A DNA stretch of 64,000 nucleotides, taken from contig NC_135565.1 of assembly GCF_964340395.1 (NCBI RefSeq), positions 9,600,742 through 9,664,741 on the forward strand. Direction: 5' to 3'. The notes beneath the pieces were generated by a model that had not been told where the DNA came from, made no database searches, and saw only the letters and a program-made list of their open reading frames with translations. Positions 22,013 through 34,236 of the stretch are shown here, in pieces; positions within the stretch are counted from its first letter, which is position 1; the number at the start of each line of letters is the position of its first letter. Origin of the DNA: Glandiceps talaboti (Eukaryota; Hemichordata; Enteropneusta; Spengelidae). Position numbers and translations under genes: made by a program.

Positions 22013-22496
22013 CTTTTTGTCGAATTGCAATGCATTAATGCGAGTATTAATATGAACTTGGCAAGACAAGCTAGGGAGTAAAGACTAACCCTTACCCACA
22101 ATAATACACCAGACATGTACTGCTACTTGAGCACCAGTCATGATATATGAGCACTGTGAGTATCTTCGTCAGCTCCTGTGTTAGTCCTGCTTGCAGACGG
22201 TGCACGGGTCTAGATTACTAACATGACCCTCAAGGGATAGGGAGGGACGACTTACTTGGTATGCAAGCAGGACTATACTCCTGTGTCTGCTCCAGTCATG
22301 AGCTTTAGCAGTTCTCACGGTCATGCACTGTCTCGTGAAAGTAAATGTCAATGTGTATCTAAAGGTACCAAAAGTGGTAAATCCAGAGCTAACAACGGTC
22401 ATGATATTTTGTACGGTTGACAACAAATTTGGTGTTGGAAATGCAGTTTATAGCTGGATTTCTAGTTGCCTGCTAGGTTTGTTTTATGTGCAGTGC
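22013..22496. other. Unassigned sequence right of the minisatellite
   Basis: No gene recognised. It contains a short inverted pair (GTCCTGCTTGC at about 22184, GCAAGCAGGAC at about 22263) and the 20-bp segment 'aaggtaccaaaagtggtaaa' that recurs at 22818. Confidence 0.5.
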
Positions 22497-22688
22497 TCAC
22501 GTGATACAACAAGCAAAAATATGACTGTTCGTGAAAAATATGCCTTCATATATGCAGGGTTCAACGAAACGAACACTAAGACGACGTACAGTCGAACCTA
22601 TACACCCCCCATCCCCACATTTCTGGCATGTAATGCAATACACTACGTTAGTAAGTACTACAAGTAGATCTACTCGTAACAACCACAC
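22497..22688 (-). mobile_element. GIY-YIG endonuclease fragment of a retroelement (Penelope-like)
   Basis: The minus-strand frame contains NVVYCITCQKCG followed by GGCIGSTVRRLSVRF. This is the beginning of the GIY-YIG domain found at the C terminus of Penelope-like reverse transcriptases (usual form: NVVYxIxCxKCGxQYVGETxRxLxxRF), including the CxxCxxC zinc motif. The frame then loses similarity and ends. Upstream parts are too decayed to join. The call is a short remnant, conserved enough to name the domain but not the family with certainty. Confidence 0.65.
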
Positions 22689-22817
22689 TGGTTTTTAGGG
22701 CCAAAACATGATTAGTATTAATGAATCGGCTAGACTGTCAACAGTCGTTCATGCCTTTTTGCTACATTTTTATCTAAAACTAAAGTCTTTGCCTGGATCC
22801 GATCCGACAGGTATCTG

Positions 22818-22866
22818 AAGGTACCAAAAGTGGTAAAGTGCTCGGTAAAGTGCTCGATCGAGCACT
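22818..22866. repeat. Repeat of 22361 segment plus 16-bp palindrome
   Basis: AAGGTACCAAAAGTGGTAAA at 22818 repeats 22361-22380. It is followed by two GTAAAGTGCTCG copies and the perfect palindrome GTGCTCGATCGAGCAC (22850-22865). Confidence 0.7.
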
Positions 22867-23389
22867 TTGCTAAAAACAGCGAAGTGCGCGTATGGCGCCT
22901 CCAACGCCCAGTCTCAATTCTAGCCTCCATTTTGACAGCTGTCCGAAGACGTCAAATAACGCACTCACAGTCGAAAACTTCGAATATTTCAGGAAGAAGA
23001 AACATTTTGTTCGGCGTGCGTCACAGACTTCATACTGGAGATTTAATGGCAGTGACATTTGTAACATGACAAGAAATAATATAAAGGAAAACTGAATTTC
23101 TTGGTGTGCACGTGTGGGTTTTTTAACTTGAGTGTGTGTCTAGATGCGAGAGCGAAGATTTTTCTTGATCGTTGAACACGAAAATAAAGTCTGGGTGTAA
23201 GTTTATATCATGTTCACTATATTTCTATTGAATAGATTCACTTCTTTCAGTATTATCAGATCGTTAATAGATGACAAAAAATATTGCTATCGAAAACATA
23301 AGTTCGAAAACATTCGTGTGAACAATTTTAATTAACGCTTCATTGCTGTTAATATTTTGATAGAAATCTATAAATAACCCGTTACTATT
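22867..23389. other. No recognisable feature
   Basis: Several overlapping short open frames on both strands, none with recognisable domains. Possibly remains of the same retroelement as 22497-22688. Confidence 0.4.
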
Positions 23390-23595
23390 ATGTATGTATG
23401 TATGTATGTATGTATGTATGTATGTATGTATGTATGTATGTATGTATGTATGTATGTATGTATGTATGTATGTGTGTATGTATGTATGTGTGTGTGTATG
23501 TATGTGTGTGTGTGTATGTATGTATGTATGTATGTATGTATGTATGTATGTATGTATGTATGTATGCATGTATGTATGTATGTATGTATGTATGT

Positions 23596-23635
<40 letters not shown>

Positions 23636-24093
23636 ATGTATGTATGTATGCATGCATGTATGTATGTATGTATGTATGTATGCATGCATGCATGTATGTA
23701 TGTATGTATGTATGTATGTATGTATGTATGTATGTATGTATGTATGTATGTATGTATGTATGTATGTATGTATGCAAGTATGTATGTATGTATGTATGTA
23801 TGTATGTATGTATGTATGTATGTATGTATGCAAGTATGTATGTATGTATGTATGTATGTATGTATGTATGTATGTATGTATGTATGCAAGTATGTATGTA
23901 TGTATGTATGTATGTATGTATGTATGTATGTATGTATGTATGTATGTATGTATGTATGTATGTATGTATGTATGTATGTATGTATGTATGCATGCAAGTA
24001 TGTATGTATGTATGTATGTATGTATGTATGTATGTATGTATGTATGTATGTATGTATGTATGTATGTTTGTATGTATGTATGTATGTTTGTAC
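23390..24093. repeat. (TATG)n microsatellite, about 0.7 kb
   Basis: Nearly uninterrupted TATG/GTAT repeats with GTGT, CATG, CAAG and TTTG variants. All six frames are open over much of it (MYVC and IHTY repeats); these are not genes. CAAG interruptions fall at 23774, 23830, 23886 and 23994. Confidence 0.98.
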
Positions 24094-27000
24094 CGTATCA
24101 TCATATGGACGCGTCCCCGGGATGCGTCCTATTTGTTTGACAAAGGTTGCTTGCACACAGTGTCACAATCTCGTAAATTGCAAGGCCATTTATCTTATAT
24201 ATCAATCTACAACATGCTCAACAAGTGTTAGTTCCTGTCATGTGATGAACAAATTACATGATCTCGTTGCAATATTGATCTCATACTGAAAACGTTTACG
24301 GAATAAGTGTCATCACAAGACAAGCGTCAAGAAGGTAATGACTCTCATTTATAGTTTTTCCAAATCATCGCCATTGAAATAAGAGCCCGTATCGTCAGGA
24401 CAGCTGATTAGATAATGCTAACGTAGCATGGGTACATTTTAATGAAGACTGTGCTTCATCATCACCATGACTTACTTACGGAACGAAGACAATTGAAGGA
24501 GAGGTATAGTACATGTCTAATGTTTTCAATCAATGTTCATGTTAGGCCAAGTTTGTAGTCATCATCATCATTAGATAATGATAAGTGTTTCAAAACGAAT
24601 TAAAAATGTCTGCCCACCCAGGGATAAGTTTGTTAAACCAACACTTTAATAACCATCAAAACCTAAACTGTTACTATAGCCAAGTAGGGCGCCCTCTACT
24701 GGTGGATGTACACAGTTTTAATGAAATGGTGTTCCCCATTGACTTCCCCGTCAGCACTAACAACTTTTATATATTTATACATTTTTATTTTTTTATTTGG
24801 TCGGGTCAAAACCGAAATATATCTCAATATTCCGTACATTGTAACACATTTGGATATGTTGGTTTTAATGAATGTACATAAGCTCAAAAGTTTTGGTACA
24901 GAAAGAAATGAAGAAACGTGAGATAATTTTGACATCTTTCAATTACTGTCTGATGAGAATGGAAACACACCCATCTTAGCATCGTGTCAACTGGACATCT
25001 TTAAATCTTACCAAAACTTTTTTTTTAAAGTACTAAAATTACTTAGTTATTTCAAGGCATTAATGTTGAGCATGCCATGTTGATGAGAAGCGTACGTTTT
25101 CGCGCTATAGGCCTTCTTATTGTATACGGTTTTACGGTGTTAGATTTGCGGCTTTTAGCGCATATTTCTACTTATTCAGTGACGATAGAGCAATCATTGC
25201 ATTGGTTTTTGAATGGTTACATGGTTTCTGAATGGCTACATTACACGATTGCATCACTCTATTATGTCTAGTGTCCTGTCAACTCTTATATGATTGCAGT
25301 CGTTCCAAATGTAGTTAGTTCTGCATAGAAAGTAAATAACCTTGAGACAGTGTAAAGTTTCTGACTTCTTAATTCAACAATTCCGCGCCCAGATCTAGAG
25401 TGTGCACGTGTTCACTACTTGTATTTTCCCCTTTAAAGCTTATGAGCACTGAGTGAAAATGTTTTTTGGGGGTGTGAACTAAACATACCATGTTACAATT
25501 GTTGGTATATATCTGCGTGAATGGCATTTTTTAAAATCACATTCCAGAAGGTTAGGACTGATATTTGAGTCGTGGAAATTGAATCCAAACACGGTAATAG
25601 AGGGGATGACACAGGTCACAATATTATTTATAACTTTTTAGCTAGAAAATGAAATCGCAAAATTTTATAGGGTATCTAAGTGGCATAACATGCACTAGTG
25701 TTAAAATTCCCAATAACCAGACATTGCCTATATTAATCGATCTTATCATAATTGTTGCAGTAACGTTTAAAACGTGATCGCCGTTGAGGGCGCCGATTTT
25801 TGGGTGCCAAGCCACAAATCGTTTTATTTGATTTATCATGTATACTGTTACAAATGATACGTTCACCCACAGATTATGCAATCTTGTTCAGGGTGTACGA
25901 TATTTGGAGAAAGTTGCTGTATCTAACAAACCGTTTTTTAGGTTTTTTTTTAAATTTCAGTTTCAGCTAGTGCAGCTTTAAAATCTCAAATGTTATCGCA
26001 AGCAATGGAAAGATGAAAATGTTGTTGGGGTCAAAAATATTTGTTTACAGCCCAATATGTCACATTTACCATATACACCAATGACAGCATTATGAAATCG
26101 CGTGATTGGGTACTAAATTTCGCTCAGCTTTATTTTGTTCAAATTCGCACCATTCTGTCTGAAAATTCGTAATCAAGTCACGGGAAAATATTTGAATATT
26201 TAATATTTCGGCAATTCCCCTAGTCTGTCTAAACATATATCAAATCCACTTTTCAAATTGAGCTACAAGACTAATACTTTTAACCCTGGCTCGGTTGAAT
26301 GACGCGAAAACTAGACATCGACATATTGTGATCAATTGATCATGAGTGTAAAAATACATATATATATATAATCTCATTGTTTTGTCAAATAATTAATGAG
26401 AGCATGTGGTCATAGTATGCGATAAGTCAGTATTTCGCGATTCGCTGACTATCCAATTTTAAGTTTAATTTATAACTGATGACTTCATTCTTTACCTTCA
26501 TCCAATCAGACAGAAGACATTATGACATCATTGTTTAATAATAGAAAACCCAGTAATGTGGATATTTTTGAAAGGTTTAAATACTGTAATAAAGACTGGA
26601 AATAAAAAAGTAACATTCTCCTTCGGAGAGGTAACTTGCGAATCACAAATCTTTCACAAATCTATGTCTGTTAAGCTATTCCTGTGTACTCGTGTGATCA
26701 GATACGAGTGTACCTTGACATAGTGCACAGTTAGCTGAACCTACGACTTTTAGTGCGGAGTTCCCTTAAGGCCTAAAAATTGTTTGTTCAGGTTACCCGA
26801 CCCCACCTACTTTTACACGCCGACCGTAAACTTTTTTGTACTTATTCGAGAAAAAACGGAAATTGTGAAATGTCGCAATCAACTTAGAAAGACAATATAA
26901 AACAGTTCTTCTAATTTGTAATGGCTGTACATGTGATAAGAAGAAACCAATAACACAGATACCACATGGAAAACAACGCAAAACATAGGTACCTGATCCT

Positions 27001-28258
27001 CTGAATAGACACTAACATATAAAAAATATCAAAATGATAACATAAAAAATCTACCTACACCACCTATTCTAAAATATTGTGCGTAATCGTAACCACACAA
27101 TTATTTTTGTGAAGCCTAAGCGTGACAAACAAGATTTCAAACGGATTTTGAACAAGTCTGTTTGTTTTAGATGTCTGATTTTTAATTCGTAGTATCGCTG
27201 GTGTAGGGAATAAACCTTTGTAAACTGGTATATATTTTACTGGCGTCTCTCCAAAAATCAAATGCTCGAGGCTCACGTACACAGTTGACTAATCTCTTCA
27301 AACATCCGTAGTAAACACACTTTATTGATTTAAAAAGGCGTGATTTATCTACTTTACTGAAGCAGCCACACCAAAGTCCGGAGCCAGGGTATTCATTGTA
27401 CCGATTGCAAAAACAAAATCACCCCATGTCTGACGTATGCGGCTTAAAATGGTCTGATTGTGCAGGTCACGCCTTGACCGAAGTCCATGTCGTTGTTGTT
27501 GTTATACTGTACAGTAACATGCCATTGGCTGAAAATGGCGTCTTGTTCATACAAACAGTATTGCTAAATTGCAAAATATGTTCACATTCGAATTCAGGAA
27601 TGTTTCTTTAGCAGGCCGTTAATGATGGATAGAAAATGAATATGAATTTGAAGTTGATTTATGCAGTTTTTCATTCCTTTTTCTACTTTCTGCTTATTAC
27701 GTCAATAAGCAGTCTCAACGGAAACAGTGTAAAATTCATCAGTTCATCATTGAGATATTTCACAGCTAAACCAAACGCTTCATGAGAGACGAACCTTTAA
27801 AAAAGAATGTGGCACATTTCCAACATTGCCCAATGATTTATTCGCGAAAAATACCTGTACACTTCGCGAAACCTCTTCACATTGAAATGAGTTATTGAAA
27901 CAGGTGTGACTTTATTTACTTTACACAGACATGCCGCTGTAGCTATTTTACCACAGTCGTAATAACAAGCCAACTCATTACGCTTGAAGTATGTGTAACC
28001 CACCTCGAATTACCTTATCTATGTTTGTACCGGTTAGTTCTTGTCCCATTACTGACCAATGTACCGTGGCTCATATTGCTTTACACACGCACAACGTGTC
28101 GAATAACCTTTACACACACTCTTGCCAAGGACGGTAAATTTTGTGTGTCTTTAAACGCAATTCAAAAATAATTGCCTGCAAACCAGAGAAATGTTCAGAA
28201 TACAAGATTTCCAGTGTAACTATGCGAAAGTTTCTTTTTAGGACATGTTTCATTACGG
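24094..28258. other. 4.2 kb without recognisable gene
   Basis: AT-rich, only short open frames lacking domain motifs. A segment near 26085-26215 resembles the reverse complement of module C of the composite repeat at 46370-46500 (CACCATTCTGTCTGAAAATTCG). A short (AT)n lies near 26360. I see no exon with convincing splice sites. Confidence 0.5.
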
Positions 28259-28259
28259 G

Positions 28260-28354
28260 AACTGTCTGTCTGTCTGTCTGTCTGTCTTACTGACTGACTG
28301 CCTGTATGTATGTATGTATGTATGTATGTATGTATGTATGTATGTATGTATGTA

Positions 28355-28427
<73 letters not shown>

Positions 28428-28525
28428 GCCTGCCTGCCTGCCTGCCTGTCTGCCTGTCTGTCTGTCTGTCTGTCTGTCTGTATATCTGCAGGTCTGTCTG
28501 TCTGTCTGTATGTCTCTGTCTGCAT
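28260..28525. repeat. (TGTC/TGTA/TGCC)n microsatellite
   Basis: Blocks of TCTG, then TATG, then TCTG, TGCC and TCTG repeats. Stop-free frames (CLSV, DRQT) follow from the period and are not coding. Confidence 0.97.
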
Positions 28526-29140
28526 ATATGTGAGTTATTCTAATGTTCCTTATATAAACACCTTATCTTAATGACAAGAACTGATTAGATGTTAGTAACT
28601 ATGTAATATGGGTAATCATACGAACTTTTGGCATGATTAATGATTTCTTGTAATTAAATAGTATTTTTGAATCAAATTACGCCGTGTTACTATACTTAGT
28701 ACATGCACTGATACAAATACAGGGGTTGTCTTCTATACCTCTTGTTGATACAAATCCTCCTGATCCACTTTAACTACATTTCATCAAAACAAGCTTGATT
28801 AATTTACTGTCAACATCCGTACCATTGTTGTCATGATACCAATCGTAAAAAAACACACCACGTCATTCTAGAAGTATGTTGCCTGAATGCTAACCCAAGA
28901 GTTGTCATATCTGTGATTGCGGTGGTCATAGTCGGGCAAAGTTCATTTTGTTGTAGCTTACTGATAATTTTAACACTTCAATCGCTCAGGCCAGAAACAA
29001 TATAAAAGCTGTTCAACGGGCAACCTAGCCCATCACATTGGGTAGGTGGGTCGACATGTTGGACAAGGAATGTAAAAAAATAGCGCGAATGGTGTTGTAG
29101 CACAACTGTACAGATTAAAAAATGTTTATCCATATGCTAG
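28526..29140. other. Noncoding, with a segment shared with 44140-44420 and 48760
   Basis: The motif GCTGTTCAACGGGCAACCTA at about 29005 recurs inverted near 44390 and partly at 48760, next to a shared 'actacat.tcatcaaaaca.gcttgat' block (28775 and 44155). This indicates an unclassified interspersed repeat. No gene seen. Confidence 0.5.
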
Positions 29141-29957
29141 TCCATGCTAAAAATAGGCGTCCATTGGCTGAATGACTATCTAGTTGCCTATTCAACCCTG
29201 TTGTTATCTTTGCAATATACGTCATTTGGCTGTTGCTATGAGCGTAGTCATGTTGCTAGACATATTTGCATGTATTTTTTGAATGTTCGTTCACTTGTCT
29301 ATGAATCTCTGATGTTATCTTTGCAATATACGTGATCATGTGGCTGTTGCTGTGGGCGTGGTCTTGTTGTTAGGCATATGTGCATACACTTTTTGAAAGT
29401 TGTTCACTTGCCTACTAGATGATGTTGTTATTTAACCAAAAGATACTGCCATTTGGTTGTTGCTAAGAGCGTGGTCATGGTTGCTAGAGCCAATTGTGTC
29501 AAAATGTTTTTAAGAAAGTCTGTAGAAAAATAACACTTCTAGAAACATCTCACCAAGTGATCATTACATACTTGACATTTCTTCATCTATACACCCGCAG
29601 ATGCAACCCTATTAAATTTCGGGCCAATCTGCTGAGTAGTTTTTGAATTAAAGATTTTGACCAGAAAGACACATTTTAGCCCTAGTTTGCATATTCCTGA
29701 TGGATTCATCATGTCATGACCAAATCTTAATTTACACCCAAGAACATTCCCATCAAATTTCAGACCAATCTGCCCAGTAGTTTTGGAGTATAAGGTTTTT
29801 GACCAAAATCATATTTTTAAATCCAAAGACGCGCATTTCTTATGCGATCATTTTCATTTGAACATTTTCCATCTACTCGCCCTAAAGTAACGTCCCCACC
29901 AAATACCAATACTTTGACTTTAGGTCGTTTTCACACATACACACAACACAACCACAC

Positions 29958-30004
<47 letters not shown>

Positions 30005-30030
30005 CAGACGAAAACTTTGCCATGCCTATA
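29141..30030 (+). mobile_element. Tandem-core element, family III (110-bp unit), (ACAG)n end
   Basis: About three direct copies of a 110-bp unit containing GTTATCTTTGCAATATACGT and TTGCTATGAGCGTGGTCATG (starts near 29203, 29313, 29423) are followed by a region with repeated 'ccaatctgc.cagtagttttggag' and an (ACAG)n tract at 29959-30003. Related sequences lie inverted at 39720-40870, direct at 42455-42870, and as a 3' half at 51960-52195. The layout (tandem core, microsatellite, short terminal sequence) is that of Helentron-associated repeats. Noncoding. Confidence 0.65.
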
Positions 30031-31902
30031 GCACGACTGAAACTTATCGTTATTTTGGTTATCTCATGCAATTTGTCTGTGTGGCAATCGATTTCCACGG
30101 TTAAACAGAGTTTGTAGCTCCTCTCAAAAATGTTAAGACCCCCAAATGAAACTCTAGACCCCTTCTGTCACCTTCTCCACTATAGTGGAGATATAAATTC
30201 ATATGGTACAATGATACATTAAAATTGTACCCTTCATTTACCTACCATATATTTAATGTGTGTATCTGCCAAAATATCTCTGTTTAAGTACAATGAATTC
30301 ACTCGAGTAAAATTCTGGTATTGAAGACAATTTTCAAGTACAGCTAGGGCTTTTTCTATGGCTTTTGATAATGTGTATGATTTGCAATTTTATGCCATTT
30401 AAATGACCTCCCACATGTCCTCTATTTTTAAAAAAAAATGCTTACTCGGGGGGGGGGGGGGGGGCTAGATGTTCCCCGCACCCTACCCACTAGCTATCAT
30501 GAGGGATGCTGTTTCTGCCCAGAATCAAGTTTGAAAGAGAAAACCCTGCTAGCTAAGTATCTCCAAGTATAGGTTACAGTCAATGTGAGACCATTTTCGA
30601 AAAGCCCACATATATTTGTATAGAATTTAGAAACCTCTCATTGTTATGTATGGACGCTGAAGTTGATTTCCATGTTTGAAGTGGAGCGAGGTCCGCAAGG
30701 GGGTTACGATATAATTACACATTAAAATATGTGAGGCTGGGAAGAGGGGGGGGGGGCGCTACGAAAATTCTTGCATTCTTGGAATTATTTCGGGGGCCAT
30801 GAAATTTGCCATTGAGAGCGCGAAGGGGGTGGGAGCGGCTGCAATAAAAAATTGACCAAAATAATTTCTCCCCAGGCTACCCCTGTCTTAAATTCTTATC
30901 CAAGCCTTATCAATGGTGACCAGTCTTCCCCACTGAGTGACACAAAAGCGGCACACACACACAGTCATGTACTACGACATACACAGAGGAGCAACTGAAG
31001 TGTTTGGTGAAACAAGCCACCCGACTTTATTCATTGTCTACATTCTAAAAGCAATGTAACAACATAAATGCAAGGGCCCCATTGCATCGTGACCACACTA
31101 CATCCACCCCTGCCACTGCCAGCACTATCTCTTCACAGGCCTTGATTCGTTTTCAAAAGTCACTTGTGAACATGCGAATTTTTAATGTCACTTGTCCTGG
31201 TGAATAAATTGGTTGTCCCACCAGGTTTTGACATATTGCGCTCCTTCTTATATATCTCCTGCAGGATTACGCACCTGCAGGATTACTGCTCAATTTTTGA
31301 GTTACTCTGCAGTATTATACAGATCTCAAAATGTATGTAAAGTACAAACAAACAAACAAACAAACAAACAAACAAACAAACAAACAAACTTTGAAGGCAT
31401 ACCGTTTTCGTTTGTGTTAAATCTTATGTATTTTATCTTTATCACTATCATTTTGCCGAAAATGATATGTGTGCTAGCCCATGTAAAATAATGCCTTACT
31501 ACTATGACATTGTTTATTACAATTAAAAACAAAAAAGTGTATGTTTCTCAGTTTGATTGATTTGTGTTAGGTGGTTGCTACATGCCTCGATCAGTACAAT
31601 CATGTGCAGTGATTGTGAAGTTTATTACATGTAATTCCTCATTGATTTTCCTTCCACAGTTTGCTACAAATAAACATCTCTTCTGTCAAGTAGTAGTTGC
31701 GTGTTTGATTACATGACATGTGCCTCACTTTGGCACAATGTCTGGAAGTTGCCGTCTGAGAAATCGTCTCTAGATGGAAACGTATTGAAGACTTTTCAAA
31801 TTTTGAATATTCCAATATTTGTTGGCGCATTCAAACAAATGACATCGACAAATATCGAAGACAGAAATATTTACCGCTAGGCCTAATAATTTGACTCGAT
31901 CA
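30031..31902. other. Noncoding stretch with interspersed repeat S and (CAAA)n
   Basis: No gene recognised. Poly-G runs near 30449 and 30746. Repeat S lies inverted at about 30890-31030. (CAAA)n occupies 31344-31389. Confidence 0.5.
30890..31030 (-). repeat. Interspersed repeat S, copy 1
   Basis: It shares GTGTCACTCAGTGGGG, GATGACTGGTCA, GATAAGGAT and a GGCTTGTTTCACCAA block with copies at 32845-32995 (+) and 34820-34953 (+). About 130 bp, noncoding. It could be a SINE-like or DNA-transposon end; no tRNA-type promoter boxes are clear to me. Confidence 0.55.
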
Positions 31903-32044
31903 TAGTCTCGTTCCAATACGACTGTATTACAATTTACACTCAACTTCACACTTTGTACTGACTCAAGTAGTAACAGTGAGTCAGATTAGAGTGACACTGA
32001 TAAGGTTGTGTAAATCGTAATACGGTCGTATTGGAACTAGACTA
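31903..32044. mobile_element. Palindromic MITE, TIR TAGTCT(C/A)GTTCCAATACGAC
   Basis: The left arm (TAGTCTCGTTCCAATACG at 31903) and right arm (CGTATTGGAACTAGACTA ending at 32044) pair over nearly 38 bp with a few mismatches. 142 bp, no coding capacity, TA at the outer ends. Confidence 0.65.
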
Positions 32045-32173
32045 ACTGGTTCGGTGTTCGCCACTTGACTGCACTACGTATGAGGTACAGTATACATGAC
32101 GTTAGTTTTGAAGTACGTAGCTCAGCCCGACCCGTACCCGAAGGTGTTCGGGAGTTATCATAGAAACATAGAC

Positions 32174-32223
32174 CACAGGGCACTCAGGCTTAATTAGTTA
32201 TGTTTACGAAAACAACACATCAA

Positions 32224-32282
<59 letters not shown>

Positions 32283-32637
32283 ATACTGACAAGCAACAAC
32301 AAGAGAGTAGTAACAAATCATTATCAACAACAAGAATCATTGCTATATGTTTTCCTATATGCGAAATGGCCACAATTATACATACCCACGTACAATTGTG
32401 ACCATTTTGCAAAAACATATAGTAATTCTTGTAGTTGATAAGGATTTGTAATTACTCTCTTGTTGATGATTGTCAGTGTTTGTTTGTTTTATTTATTTAT
32501 TTATTTATTTAGTCATTCATTCATTCATTCATTCATTCATTCATTTATTTATTTATTTATTTATTCATTCATTCATTGTTTTTGTTTTTTTTTGTTTGCT
32601 TTCGTAAACATAACTAACTAAGCCTGAATGCCCTGTG
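32174..32637. mobile_element. 464-bp foldback element with microsatellite arms
   Basis: CACAGGGCACTCAGGCTTA at 32174 mirrors TAAGCCTGAATGCCCTGTG ending at 32637. The arms continue through TTAGTTATGTTTACGAAA, opposed A-rich and T-rich tetranucleotide tracts, and an inner inverted pair around 'catatagtaattcttg'. Flanks CATAGAC and CACAGAC differ at one position, a possible 7-bp target duplication. CAGGG-type ends again suggest a hAT-like non-autonomous foldback. Confidence 0.7.
32222..32285. repeat. (AATA)n microsatellite
   Basis: Fifteen or so AAAT units in the left arm of the foldback; the right arm carries (ATTT)n/(ATTC)n at 32488-32575. Confidence 0.95.
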
Positions 32638-32844
32638 CACAGACCACTAAAAGTAAAGAAACATATTGTGTCATGATATTTGCAGATGGATACGACATCA
32701 CAATGGATCGACAGTTTTAAGAGTTTTCGATATGGAATTAAGATCAGTCCAACCACAGAGTGACACACTAGTGAAAAACCCATTCTTGAGGAAAGTAGCA
32801 AGTTTGATAATGAACAAGACACGGGTTTCACGTAGGAGAACTCG

Positions 32845-32995
32845 GGTGGCTTGTTTCACCAACACCTCTGTGTATGGGATTGTCTCAGTATTAGTCTGTC
32901 AATGTATTGCTAATGTGTCACTCAGTGGGGATGACTGGTCAGTATTGATAAGGATCTCATATCCAATTACTTCTAATGTTGTCTTGCTCATACAA
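32845..32995 (+). repeat. Interspersed repeat S, copy 2
   Basis: Contains GTGGCTTGTTTCACCAACAC, GTGTCACTCAGTGGGGATGA and ATAAGGATCTCATATCCAAT. Homologous to 30890-31030 (inverted) and 34820-34953. Confidence 0.6.
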
Positions 32996-34236
32996 AAACC
33001 CGTATATGTGCCCAGTAAAGTGTATTATAGGTAATACGAAAAGGGTAGTAAGTAGAATCTTTATTTCTGCGTTTCGGCTTTACACGGAAAGCGGCTCTCT
33101 CCTTATTTGTCTGTGTCTACCCTTATACCTCCATGGTCGGGCGAACGGATTGATATTTACACTTGCCCAAGCAAATTGTACTTGCCAGGGCATTGGGCGT
33201 CGGGCAATGTCAACCATCAACTAAAAAAGTGTCCGACATAAAGTTGCAGAATGGAATGTAAAGTTGCAGAATGCAAAATAAAATTTTAGAATACCAATTG
33301 GCCAAAAAGTACAATTTCATAAACTGAACGTTTGTACTCACAAAAATTTAAAATAAAAAAAATATATATAAAAAGCCTTTTCTGTAACTAAAAAAATTAC
33401 TTATTCTTTTTTAACTCGTTCTTTTTTCTTGCAAATCAAGTTCAATGGTTTACACGTGTAAGCTTAATTATGCCAGACTAAATTACGCTGACAACTACAG
33501 CTTCGATTTGAAAGGTTTAAGTTTTGGTTTCTACTATGTTATGATCTTATGGTTTCGATATTTATTGTTTCACTGGTTAAGAGTTATTTTATTTTACGTT
33601 TTGTTTCGTTTGGAACTTACAGTTTTTATATTTATTGCTGAAAAGTTTGGATTTTGAAGTAAACATTAAGTTTTGGTACGTAATAATTTACTGTTTCTAT
33701 TAGTCTAGTTCCTGACGAAAGGTCAGGAACTCGACATGTTTTGTGGGAAGTTGAGCTGTGTTTTGGAGTGAAGGTTTTTGCATTTCTTACCGTCAGATTG
33801 TTAGCCTGGAGTCAGCACAGTAGGGAGTCATGCAAAGCAAACACAGATAAGCTATACCGTTTGGTTTTGAATGCCTCATTTGCATACCAGTCAGTGTTTT
33901 TTTCAAGCGTGTTAATAACATCTCACAGTGAACTTACAGAAATGTAATTTTTTCATGAGCTCGTCAAGGGCATTCAGAAGTTTCCATTGATGTATTTTTT
34001 GTGATATCACTTTAAATTAATTAGGATCTTTTCGACTAAAAAAATCCTGTTTGGTTACACCACACGACTCCTATTTTTGGTAGCACTGCACAGAGGTCAC
34101 ACTATATATATCAATAAGGTTTCAGTGGTGGTAGTTGTTCAGTAACAGCCACTAGGGTCATCTCTGGACATTTACCAGGATTCTGTTATGCACTGCTGCA
34201 ATGCTCACTTTAGTTATGCTTATTTTACTGATACTA
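32996..34236. other. No recognised gene; small hairpin at 33701-33736
   Basis: Open frames here are short and without motifs. At 33707-33731 AGTTCCTGAC and GTCAGGAACT form a perfect 10-bp stem with a 5-nt loop, inside TAGTCTAG...CTCGACA, which looks like a collapsed relative of the 31903-32044 MITE. Confidence 0.5.

Noticed and set aside
22060-22160. Minus-strand exon between tcacag and gtaagg beyond the array
   Set aside because: Splice signals fit, but the short peptide resembles neither ACCS nor anything else I know; probably chance.
23264-24289. Frames of 190-300 codons across the TATG tract
   Set aside because: Low-complexity IHTY/MYVC translations of a microsatellite in every frame.
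28245-28571. Cysteine-rich 108-codon frame (CLSV repeats)
   Set aside because: Translation of a TGTC microsatellite; the opposite strand is equally open.
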